Source: a virus
IMG/VR virus record: IMGVR_UViG_3300044691_000591
Location: 20,850-84,849 of that record
Reading direction: 5' to 3' (one strand)
DNA: 64,000 bases
Position numbers and translations under genes: made by a program. Below the pieces are notes generated by a model, which made no database searches, was not told the origin of the DNA, and was given only the letters and a program-made list of their open reading frames with translations. Below are positions 7,930 to 16,900 of this stretch, one piece after another (position 1 is the stretch's first letter; each line of letters opens with the position of its first letter).

Positions 7930-8521
7930 CAGCGTGGCGGCGATCATCGCCGCACACCCGCCCCGCATCCGCAGCGGCCAACTGGCCCGCGCCGTTGCCT
8001 CCGTATGGGCGCAGACCCAGCCCGTGACCGAGCTGCACGTCGCCATCGACCACGAGCGCGAAGGCGCGCCCGCGACTCGCCAGCGCGCACTCATGGCCGC
8101 CACCACCGACTGGGTGGCGTTCCTCGACAGCGACGACTGGTGGTACCCCCAGCACGTCATGACGCTGCTCGCCGCCGCTCAGAAGACCGGCGCGGACTAC
8201 CTCTACTCCTACTTCCAGGTCCACGACGACCACGGCACCGAGCAGCCCAGCTGGGACCCCCTCGGCCACTTCGGCAAGCCGTTCAACCCCGCCGACCCGC
8301 ACCAGACCACCATCACCACCCTGGTGCGCCGCGATCTCGCCCAAGCAGTCGGCTTCGCCCAGCCCGGCGAAGGCGGCACCATCGGCGGCCAGCGCGCAGG
8401 TGAGGACTGGGAATTCACCCTCGGCTGCCTCGACAAAGGCGCCCACATCGCCCACGTGCCGCAGCGCACCTGGGCCTGGTGCCACCACGACACCAACACC
8501 TCCGGGCTCCCGAGCTGGTGA
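7922..8521 (+). CDS. GT2-like glycosyltransferase, second copy
   Basis: 199 residues from the GTG at 7922, chosen because it overlaps the preceding stop by 8 bases in the same way as the methyltransferase junction. VAAIIAAHPPR is the first strand of the GT-A fold, and WVAFLDSDDWWYPQHV gives a DSDD metal-binding motif. A GEDWEFTL segment fits the family's catalytic-base region. It shares no close alignment with the GT2-like enzyme at 5191, so the two are probably not recent duplicates. It ends one base before the leftward tail genes end, with no terminator between them. Confidence 0.8.
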   Translation: MADSVAAIIAAHPPRIRSGQLARAVASVWAQTQPVTELHVAIDHEREGAPATRQRALMAATTDWVAFLDSDDWWYPQHVMTLLAAAQKTGADYLYSYFQVHDDHGTEQPSWDPLGHFGKPFNPADPHQTTITTLVRRDLAQAVGFAQPGEGGTIGGQRAGEDWEFTLGCLDKGAHIAHVPQRTWAWCHHDTNTSGLPSW

Positions 8522-8522
8522 C

Positions 8523-8810
8523 TCAGCCAGGCTTCACCGTCACCTCGATGCCCTCGCCGAACTCGCCCCGGTACTGATCCGGGGTCCACGCCCGGCCGCC
8601 GGCGAGGAACACCGGGTCCACCCGTGCCCCACCGGCCGCCGCAGCGTCACCGACCAGCACCCAGCCCACCACCGCCGTGGGCGCGGGCGCCCCCGTGGCC
8701 GCCTCGGCGGTAGGCGCCGAGGCCACAGCCAGCAGGCCAACTGTCGCCGGCGTCAGCGACAGGACGGCCCCGGCCGGCTGCTCCTTCTCTTCACCTGTGA
8801 TGATCGGCAT
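8523..8810 (-). CDS. Small protein downstream of the tail spike
   Basis: 95 residues. The first half is Ala/Thr-rich and low in complexity. The second half (RVDPVFLAGGRAWTPDQYRGEFGEG) is more ordered. It starts 7 bases after the tail-spike stop and is the last gene of the leftward structural block. No membrane segment is convincing. It may be a tail-fibre accessory or chaperone by position only. Confidence 0.55.
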   Translation of the reverse strand: MPIITGEEKEQPAGAVLSLTPATVGLLAVASAPTAEAATGAPAPTAVVGWVLVGDAAAAGGARVDPVFLAGGRAWTPDQYRGEFGEGIEVTVKPG

Positions 8811-8816
8811 CCCGGG

Positions 8817-10838
8817 CTACGTGAGTCCGGCCCAGAAGGGCGCGTTCAGGGCGGTGTTGCTGCCCGGCGTGATCGACCCGGCCAGGGCGGTGGTCGCCGT
8901 GCCGTTGGTGGCGAAGCGGTTGCGGGCCGCCGTCGTGGTCCCGTTGTAGAGGGTGGCGTCGAGCGCGTTGTTGTTCTTCCCGAAGGCGGGCGGCGTGGTG
9001 CCGACGGAGAAGAACGCCACCCAGTAGTAGCCGGGCGTCAGCGTGAACGGGCCACCGCTCAAGGCCATTGACTTGCGGCCGGTGGAGTTCCAGCTGCTGG
9101 ACTGGCTGGCTGTGGTGGCTACCAGGGTGCCAGCCGAGTTGTAGATCCCGGCAAAACTCTGCCCCGCAGTGAGGGTGGCCCCCGCCGTCACGACGTACAG
9201 GACCACGTTGCTCACCGAGATGGGCTGCGGCACCAAGACCTTCGCCAGGTTGACGACCCCCGACGTCGGGGCGACGCCGGTGCCCGAGACCGATATCGGG
9301 TCGAAGGTCCACGCAAGGTATCCGCTGTCGTTGGGCAGTGCGGTGAAGTTCGTCGACCAGGTCGGGCCCCCGGTCGCGGTGCCGTCGGTGGTGAAGTTCC
9401 AGACCCCAGCGCCGGTGTTGTTGCTGAGCGTTTGGGCGCGGTTGTTGGCCAGGATGACGCCGCCGGCGCCGTTCAGGTTGATGAACGGGTGGCCGGTGAA
9501 GGTGCCCGGGATGTCACGCACGTCGTACTGCGAGATCTCGGTCTGCAGGCAGGTGGCCTCCAGGTACACGTCGTAGGTGGCGGAGCCGTCCGGGCCCTGC
9601 AGGTCGCGGCCACAGGAGCGGAGGGCCGTGTTGGTGGAGGGCCAGGTGGAGTTGGTGGCCTGGCCGATGTAGAACAGCGAGTTGCCGACCGTGGCCCCGG
9701 TGAAGATGTCGTAGGCGCGGCAGTTCTCCAGGGTGGTGCCGTGGCCGGACAGGGACTTCACGCAGCCGCCGAACGGGCGCTCGAAGTAGCAGTCCCGCAG
9801 CGCGTTCTGCTCGTGATAGGTGCGGGCGGAGGACCCGGAGTCGGCCTGGATCAGCACCTGGTACTGGGTATTGTCTCCGTCGATGTTCTGGAACAGGCAG
9901 TGGTCCCAGGTCAGGTTGGCCACGTCCGCGGTGGAGACTCCCGTGATGGACCAGGCGGGCACGGAGCGCGTGGCCCCGTACACGCTGGAGATGATGTTCT
10001 CGAACTTGACCCACAGCAGGGTGCTCGACGAGTTCCAGACGCTCTTGTTCGAGGAGCGGGCGTAGCACACCAGGTCGTGGAAGGAGCCCTGGTTGATGTT
10101 GGCGCCGGTGAAGCAGTGGCCGCCGGTGGCGTCCAGGATCAGGTGGTCGACCTCGATGAACCCGGGCTGGCTGTTGTAGCCAGGGTGCATGTAGTTGTTG
10201 TTGAAGTTGAAGATGTTGGTCGTGGCGGTCTTCAGGGTGGCGCCGTAGCCGCCGGTGAAGCGCAGGCCCACCGTCGGCCTCAGGGATGTGCCCAGCAGGT
10301 AGGTGCCGGACGGGAAGTAGATGACGCCGCGGCCGCCGGTGGCTGCGGCGGTGGCTGCGTCGATCGCGGCCTGGATCGCGGCGCTGTCGTCGGCCAGGCC
10401 GTCGCCGACCGCCCCGAAGGTCGGGTTCTTGACGTTGAAGACGTCCGTCACCCCCGCGGCCCACAGGTGGCCCTGGACCACGAGGTCGCCGGTGACGGTG
10501 CCCCCGGTCAGCGGCAGCAGCCCGGCGACCGAGCCGGACAGGGCGTCCACCTGCGTGCCCAGGTCGGTGGCCTGCATCAGGTAGCGGGACGTGTAGCCGA
10601 AGTCGACGTACACGGTGGAGGATCCCGCCGCGGGGCCGTAGAACCCGACACCGCCGTTGGTGTCCGCAGTCACCGTGGTGACGGGGTTGCCGGACAGGTC
10701 GGTCAGGTCGGTGAGCTGCGTGCCGCCGGTCAGCGAGTCGAAGACCTGGCCGACCGCGCCGCCGCGGATGACCAGGGCGTCGCCGACGCGCTCCAGGGCG
10801 ATGTCGGCCGGGCTGAGCCCGAAGAGGTGCCGTGCCAT
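8817..10838 (-). CDS. Tail spike with pectate-lyase-like beta-helix
   Basis: 673 residues from the ATG at 10838 (AGAGG seven bases upstream). Residues up to about 130 look like a virion-attachment region. Then VKNPTFGAVGDGLADDSAAI and GVIYFPSGTYLLGTSL form the opening of a pectate-lyase superfamily right-handed beta-helix, typical of phage depolymerases and receptor-binding proteins. The middle is rich in Asn, Thr, Ser and Gly, as expected of beta-helix coils. The last 150 residues form a separate beta-sandwich-like tip (PGYYWVAFFSVG). It probably binds and may trim a surface polysaccharide. The enzyme activity is inferred from fold only. Confidence 0.85.
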   Translation of the reverse strand: MARHLFGLSPADIALERVGDALVIRGGAVGQVFDSLTGGTQLTDLTDLSGNPVTTVTADTNGGVGFYGPAAGSSTVYVDFGYTSRYLMQATDLGTQVDALSGSVAGLLPLTGGTVTGDLVVQGHLWAAGVTDVFNVKNPTFGAVGDGLADDSAAIQAAIDAATAAATGGRGVIYFPSGTYLLGTSLRPTVGLRFTGGYGATLKTATTNIFNFNNNYMHPGYNSQPGFIEVDHLILDATGGHCFTGANINQGSFHDLVCYARSSNKSVWNSSSTLLWVKFENIISSVYGATRSVPAWSITGVSTADVANLTWDHCLFQNIDGDNTQYQVLIQADSGSSARTYHEQNALRDCYFERPFGGCVKSLSGHGTTLENCRAYDIFTGATVGNSLFYIGQATNSTWPSTNTALRSCGRDLQGPDGSATYDVYLEATCLQTEISQYDVRDIPGTFTGHPFINLNGAGGVILANNRAQTLSNNTGAGVWNFTTDGTATGGPTWSTNFTALPNDSGYLAWTFDPISVSGTGVAPTSGVVNLAKVLVPQPISVSNVVLYVVTAGATLTAGQSFAGIYNSAGTLVATTASQSSSWNSTGRKSMALSGGPFTLTPGYYWVAFFSVGTTPPAFGKNNNALDATLYNGTTTAARNRFATNGTATTALAGSITPGSNTALNAPFWAGLT

Positions 10839-10849
10839 GTTGTGCCTCT

Positions 10850-11842
10850 CTAGGCTGTTTCGTAGATCCCGTGGACGGCGATGACGTCGCCGGACGCGGC
10901 CTTGAGGGGTGAACCCGACACGGTCCAGCCCATGCTCGCCGCCCCGCCGGTCTGGAACCACACCCCTGCTCGCGTCGCGATCCCCGCCGACGGCTGGGAC
11001 ACGCCCGCGTACACCGTGCCGCCGCGCGTCATGGAGACGCCGAACACGTCCAGGTGGGACGTCTGCGCGGCGAAGGGCAGCGTCACGCCCATGGCGAAGG
11101 TGGGCCACGTCGAAATGTTCCCGACCTTGATCTGGGCGGTGAACTCGCAGGACTTGCCGCGCAGCTTGTAGCGGCCCACATTGACCGCCCCCGAGCCCCA
11201 GTTGACGGTGGTGCCCGTCGCGTCCCACACCGGGGTGTAGGCCGACCACGCCGGGTCGCCCGCGGTGCCGACATAGTTCCAGGTGGTGCCGTCGCCCATG
11301 TAGATGTCATTGCCCTCGACCAGCAGCAGGCCCTTGCGCGAGGGGCGGCGCTGACCGGCGATGCCGGACACGACAGGCTTGCCCGTGAGCCAGCGCTGGT
11401 CGGTGACATTGGGGCCGGTCACCACCGAGGACCCGGCGGCCACCGTGCACTGGGCCAGGGGGATCTCCCAGATCCCGGCCGGGTCCTGGGTGAGCGCTGG
11501 CGCGCCGGTCCCGCCCGTCTTGTAGACGGGATGGATGGAGTCCGCGGTCGGATCCAGGCGCAGCACCACGCGGTCCACGCGGGCACTGCTGCCGGTGGCG
11601 TTCGGGGTGACGTTGACCGCCAGGTTCCCGCCGGCCAGGGAGTAGTAGAAGCCGTTGACGAAGCCTTCGCCCGGGGCGACGTTGACGGTGCTGGCGCCCG
11701 AGCCGGTGACCTTCAGGTCGGTGCCGGCCACGTCGTCGGCGAGGATGCCGTCCAGGCCCCAGGCGCGGGCCAGCCGCGACCACTGGTACTCGGTGGCCAC
11801 GGCGCTGCTGGTGAACGGTGCGGAGAACTCGGTGACCGCCAT
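10850..11842 (-). CDS. Minor tail / baseplate protein
   Basis: 330 residues. The N-terminal 150 residues (FSAPFTSSAVATEYQWSRLA, then VNVAPGEGFVNGFYY and RVDRVVLRLDP) match a tail-tip protein type common in siphophages of Gram-positive hosts. It is followed by GDGTTWNYVGT and a C-terminal beta-rich carbohydrate-binding-like domain with several Trp and Tyr. It lies between the Gp37-like protein and the spike and probably connects the two at the tail tip. The spacing to the spike gene is 11 bases. Confidence 0.75.
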   Translation of the reverse strand: MAVTEFSAPFTSSAVATEYQWSRLARAWGLDGILADDVAGTDLKVTGSGASTVNVAPGEGFVNGFYYSLAGGNLAVNVTPNATGSSARVDRVVLRLDPTADSIHPVYKTGGTGAPALTQDPAGIWEIPLAQCTVAAGSSVVTGPNVTDQRWLTGKPVVSGIAGQRRPSRKGLLLVEGNDIYMGDGTTWNYVGTAGDPAWSAYTPVWDATGTTVNWGSGAVNVGRYKLRGKSCEFTAQIKVGNISTWPTFAMGVTLPFAAQTSHLDVFGVSMTRGGTVYAGVSQPSAGIATRAGVWFQTGGAASMGWTVSGSPLKAASGDVIAVHGIYETA

Positions 11843-11846
11843 GTTG

Positions 11847-13025
11847 TCAGGCCGCCTTTCGGGTCTTGAGGCGGGTGAGGTCCGCCTTGATCTGGCCGAT
11901 GTACCGATACACCCGGGCGATGACGTCGGCCGGCGGGTTGGAGGTGTTGCCGATGGTCGCCTTCAGCTGGGTGCCCTCGGTGGCGGAGGCGGTGAGGGTG
12001 AGTTCACGCACGACGTCGGTGATCCAGGTGTCGCGGACCTTCACGGCCACGGTGTCGCCCAGGCCGTAATCGCGGCCGTAGGCCAGCTGCGGAATGTCGA
12101 CAGGCGTGATGGCCAGTGAGCCCTGGCCGGCGCCGGCGGCCAGGGCCTCGGTGCCGGCCTGCAGCATCTGCGCGGCCAGGTCCACCGCGGTGGTGTCCAC
12201 GGAGGTGGCGTCGACCATCTGCTCGATGACCAGGCTGGGGAACAGCGGGTCGATCTGGGCGTAGGAGGCGCAGACCCGGGCCGTGGACTGGCCACCGGCC
12301 ACGACCAGGGCGCGGGTGACGGTGGGCGGGGTGGTGGTGTAGGAGGCTGCGGTGAGGTTGCCGAGGTCGAAGCTGAAGCGGGCGGTGGTGGACTTGTCGG
12401 TGGGTGAGTAGACCTGGAACTGGAGGCCGGTGCCGATCTGGACGACGCGGAAGCCCAGTCCGGCGGCGGTGGCGATGGCCTGGAGGTTCGTCAGGAGGTT
12501 GTCGAACTGGTTGACCTGGCGGGTCACGCTCGCGCCCAGGCCCGTGTCGGCGGCCATGGTGAGGCCTGTGATGCGGCGCACCGACTGCCCGGAGGGGCCG
12601 ATGTTGAGGTTGACGAGCCGGATCATGGCGGTGCCCGCGGCCACTCCGGCGATCTTGTAGACGGGGTCGGTCTGGGCGGTGATGACGGCGGTGGGGTCGG
12701 GCCAGCAGGTGGCCTCCGCCAGGATCGTGTCGTCGGAGGGTCCGGCGACGGTGAGCTTCCCGGCGCCGCCGTCGGTGGCGGTCCGGGACCAGTCGACGGT
12801 GCGGATCGGCCCGGACACCACGGTGGTGGCGCCGCGGGACACGATCAGGCCGTTGCCCTCGACCATGAGGGCGGCCTGCGGCGAGGCGGCGTTAATCTCC
12901 AGGGTGAACGCGCCCACCGCGTTGAAGCGGGGCACGGCGCTGATGGTGACGTAGTCGTCCACCGCGCCGATGGTGTGCAGTGCGGCGTTGCGGACCCGCA
13001 CCTGGAGCGGGGGCCGGGTGCCCAT
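11847..13025 (-). CDS. Gp37-like tail-tip protein
   Basis: 392 residues. The layout (LQVRVRNAALHTIGAVDDYV, FTLEINAASPQAALM, SPTDKSTTARFSFDLGNL, then QLAYGRDYGLGDTVAVKV) resembles the siphovirus ReqiPepy6 Gp37-like family found next to Dit in actinophages. These proteins sit in the tail-tip hub. The start at 13025 overlaps the Dit stop by one base. A longer in-frame reading through Dit is rejected. It ends in a basic helix (LTRLKTRKAA). Confidence 0.8.
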   Translation of the reverse strand: MGTRPPLQVRVRNAALHTIGAVDDYVTISAVPRFNAVGAFTLEINAASPQAALMVEGNGLIVSRGATTVVSGPIRTVDWSRTATDGGAGKLTVAGPSDDTILAEATCWPDPTAVITAQTDPVYKIAGVAAGTAMIRLVNLNIGPSGQSVRRITGLTMAADTGLGASVTRQVNQFDNLLTNLQAIATAAGLGFRVVQIGTGLQFQVYSPTDKSTTARFSFDLGNLTAASYTTTPPTVTRALVVAGGQSTARVCASYAQIDPLFPSLVIEQMVDATSVDTTAVDLAAQMLQAGTEALAAGAGQGSLAITPVDIPQLAYGRDYGLGDTVAVKVRDTWITDVVRELTLTASATEGTQLKATIGNTSNPPADVIARVYRYIGQIKADLTRLKTRKAA

Positions 13026-13951
13026 CAGGCCGCCAGGTAGCGCGGCTGGTAGTCCAGTCGCAGCATCGTGGCGGACGTGGATCCGGCGACAGTGAGCATG
13101 AGTTGGTTGTCGCCGGCGGCCAGGCCCCACATGACGCTGGCGGCCGACAGGTTGGGCCACAGGTTCGTGGCGCCGTTGAGCAGTGCGGTCTGCTGGCGCT
13201 CGCGGGTGTCGATGACGACGGTGTCGCCGGGGCTCATGGTCTGCGTCAGGACCAGGGTCTCGCCGGTCGTGGCGTTGGTCAGGGTCATCGAGGTGGCCGG
13301 GCCGCTGATCGTCCACACTGGGTAGGCGATGTCGTCGCCGTCGTTGGTGACCGTCGTCGAGCCGAGTACCTGGGACTCGGACACGGCCAGGGGCAGGATC
13401 GGCAGCCACATGCCGGAGCCCGGCGCGGCCCAGGTCGTGGAGACCGGGGCGCCGAGCCAGAACGGGGAGGGCGCGTGCAGGGTGACGGTGGCGATGGTCC
13501 AGGCCCGCCCGGAGGCGTCCAGGCCCTCGTCGCCCTCCATGCCCGCCGTGTAGTAGCAGCCGATGGTGCGGGCCTCACCGTCGGGCTGGACGACGGTCAA
13601 GGTGCCCGGCCCGAGCTTGGGGTTCAGGGAGCGGATGAAGGCGCGGCGGCGGGCGAGGTAGTCGGCGCGGCCGTCGTCGGACCAGAACGCCAGCGGGAGG
13701 ACCAGGTCCTTGCCCTGGCCGCGGACCGAGCGCACGTACTCGCCGTCGATGTCGGGGGACTGGTCGGTGACGATCTGATAGGTGGGCATGTCCCAGCCGC
13801 GCGGGCCCGGCTGCAGCGCCCAGCCGTTCTGCCAGTCCGTGAACGTCGTCACCCGCCCGAGCGGGTCGGTGAACGACACCTGCGGCATCTCGACGGGCTC
13901 GGGCTGGCTGCCGGGCGGCGGAACGACGGCGGGTGCTACGAGGATCGGCAT
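13025..13951 (-). CDS. Distal tail protein (Dit-like)
   Basis: 308 residues. VSFTDPLGRVTTFTDW, the RGWDMPTYQIVTDQSPDIDG segment and YLARRRAFIRSLNPKLG fit the phage tail family that includes Dit, which forms a ring joining the tail tube to the tip. The second half (FWLGAPVSTTW, YPVWTISGPAT, GDTVVIDTRE) is the galectin-like domain usually present. It follows the tape measure gene by three bases and precedes the Gp37-like gene, the usual siphophage order. Confidence 0.85.
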   Translation of the reverse strand: MPILVAPAVVPPPGSQPEPVEMPQVSFTDPLGRVTTFTDWQNGWALQPGPRGWDMPTYQIVTDQSPDIDGEYVRSVRGQGKDLVLPLAFWSDDGRADYLARRRAFIRSLNPKLGPGTLTVVQPDGEARTIGCYYTAGMEGDEGLDASGRAWTIATVTLHAPSPFWLGAPVSTTWAAPGSGMWLPILPLAVSESQVLGSTTVTNDGDDIAYPVWTISGPATSMTLTNATTGETLVLTQTMSPGDTVVIDTRERQQTALLNGATNLWPNLSAASVMWGLAAGDNQLMLTVAGSTSATMLRLDYQPRYLAA

Positions 13952-13954
13952 GGG

Positions 13955-16900
13955 TCAGCCCCCCACTACAGAGCGGTGCAGGAGTTCCTCGTGCGCGAGC
14001 GCATCCAGGACCGACTGCCGGGATGCGACCTCGCGGGTCGTCGCGTGGTACTCCAGGGTTCGCGGACCCCCGTTGGTGACCGTGGTGGCCGAGTGGGCGG
14101 CGCCGGGTGCGGCGGCCGTGCCGGAGACCAGCCCGGCCATCTGCCGGGCCATGCGCGCGGACACATCCGACGGGTACACCTGGGAGGGGCCGCCGGTGCG
14201 GATCAGTTCGGGGCCGCGTTCGCCGACCACTGAGAGGCCGCCGATCTGCGGGAAGCCGCCGTCGGCGTACCAGCCCAGCTGGAGTTCGTGGGCCCAGGCG
14301 TTGGCGGGGCTGCCGTAGCGCGACAGGATGTAGCCCAGTCCCCACTTCTCCTGCGTGGACGGGTTGGTGAGCCAGTCCAGTCCGGCCGTCGCCATCTTGG
14401 AGGGGGGCAGGGCCTGCGGGATGCCGTAGGCGCCCGAGGTGGGGTTGGTGGCCCGGTAGTTCCACCCGGACTCGCGGGTCCACAGCTGCTGCAGGGCGGG
14501 CCACTGGTCCATGCCCCAGCCGAACTGGGGCAGCATGGCCTGCGCCGCGGCCTGGGCGACCACGGGGGCTGCGCCGGTGGCCAGCCCCGGGCCGGACAGC
14601 TGGGCGATGCCGGGGACGCGGCCGATGCTCGTGTAGGCGCCCAGGCCCTCCTCGCGGACCACGGTGCCGGTGTGCGGGGCGTCGAGCATGGTGCCCGGCT
14701 TCACGTACATGCCCACGTGGTGCGCGGGCTGGCCGAAGAACACCAGGTCGCCCGGCTGCGCGGCGGCGGCCGACACGGGATTGGTGAACGACTGCTGCAC
14801 CTGGGAGGTGCGCGGGATCGCGATGTGCGGGCCGTTCTGGTAGGCGTACTGCATCAGCCCGGAGCAGTCGAAGCCGGTCGGGGACTCGCCGCCCCACAGG
14901 TACTGGACGCCCTTGAAGCCCTCGGCGACGTGCAGCGCGGACAGGCCGGCGCCGCCGGCGCTGGTGGCCTCCTTGCCGCGGATGAACGCGATGGCCTTGG
15001 TGATGGTGGTCTCGGGCAGCAGGCGGGCGCTGTCGCCCCAGGAGCCGGGTGCGTTGCCGCCCAGGGCGGCGTCGATGATGGAGCGGACCGGCTTGAAGGC
15101 GGCTTCGGCGAGGTCGGCGATGCCTTGGCGGGCCCAGTCGACGCCCTTGCTGACGACGTGTCCGACGTCCCCGGCCAGGCTGGAGGCGGCGCCCGCGATG
15201 CCGCTGAAGATGCCGCCGCCGTCGAAGCCCTGGAGGCCGAGTGCGTCGCGGATGGCCTGGACGCCTCCGGTGCGGGCGGCGGCGTTCATGGTGTGGACGT
15301 AGTCGGGGCCAACGGCTCGGGTCCATTCGGGGCGCATGATGGCCTCGCCGCCGCTCAGGGCGACGGGGCCGCTGACGGAGGGGACGAGGTGGACGTCGCG
15401 GCCCGGGGTGTAGCCGGGCATGATGCCGCCGCTGGCGAAGCCCTTGGGCAGGGCGACGTTGGGCAGGTTGCCGAGCCCGATCTTTCCGGCGGTGGCGTTC
15501 CAGACGGTGCGGATGCCCTGGTCGTAGACGGTCTGGACCAGGAACTTGATGGGCGCGGAGAAGAGCGCTTTGACGCCGCCCCAGATCAGGCCGATGCCGT
15601 CGCGCAGGAGTTTGAACGCGCCCTGGAAGACGGTCGCGAAGGTGTTGAAGCCGGTCTTGACGGCGCCCCAGGCGGCGGCGGCAACGGTTTTGATGCCGGA
15701 CCAGAGTCCGCCCCAGAGCGTTTCGACGACGCCCACGATGGTCGAGAAGATCGACTCGACGTGGTGCCAGAGGGTGGTGAACCAGCTGACGATGCCGTTG
15801 ACGATGTCGGGGATGATCGAGTGCCCGAGCAGGATGTCGAACAGGTGGGTGAACCAGGTGATGATGCTGGTCACCGCGTTGACGATCATGGTGACGAACC
15901 GGGTGATCCACGTGATCACCTTGACGATGATCGGGATCAGGAAGTTGATCGCCGCCGCCAGCACCTTCACGAGCACCCCGGCGACCGCCGCGACCACGGT
16001 GATCAGCGGGGTGAGCACGACCATCAGCAGGTTCAGCAGCGGGGTGAGCAGCCCGAGCACTGCGGTCATCAGCAGGCCGATCACCGGGACCAGGGGCATG
16101 AGCGCGGGGAGCAGGCGCACGAACGTGCCGACGATCAACGTCAGCACCGGTGCGATGATCTTCAGGGCGGTGCCGATGAGCAGGCCAAAAATGTTGCCGA
16201 TCATCGTCAGCACCGGAGCCAGCGGCGTCAGCACCGCGATCAGCAACTGAGCCAGCAGCGTCACGATGCCGGTGACCAGAGGGATCAACGACATCAGGAT
16301 CGGCAGCAGCGCACGCACAGCCGCAGCGAAGATCGTCGCGAACACCCCGGCAATCGCGGAGACCACCGCCAGCAGCGGCTTCAGCACAGGCATCAGCGCC
16401 GCCAGCATCCCCGCGATCAGCGAACCGACCAGGTTGACCACCGGGATCAGCGTGTTGATCACACTGGTCAGGGGTCCGACCAGGGCCGCGACCAGCTGAA
16501 CGATCACGCTGACCACCGCGGTGACCACCGGCGCCAGGGCCTTCACGATTGCGGTCAGCAGCGCACTGATGGGCGCGAGCAGCGGGGTGAGGGCCGAAAC
16601 CACCTGCACCGCACCCAGCAGCACCGTCTGCAGCACCGGCGCCAATCCCTTGATCAGCGGCAGCAGCGCCCCACCCAGCGCGACAGCCAGCTGCTTCAGC
16701 ACCGGCCCCAGCGCCACAGCGACCGCCGTGACCGCCGGTGCCAGCGCGGCCAGGAGCGGCAGCGCGGCCTGGATGAGCGACCCGAACACCCCGGCGATGC
16801 CCTTGCCCAGCGCCGCGAGCGCGCCGAAGATCTGCTTCAGGGCCGCCTGCACAGCAGGCATCGCCGAGATCTTCGCGATCTCCGCGACCGTCTGGCCCAG

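Noticed and set aside
9432-10853. 473-residue plus-strand frame opposite the tail spike
   Set aside because: Antisense of the pectate-lyase-like gene with a Gly/Val/Asp pattern typical of such shadows. No ribosome site.
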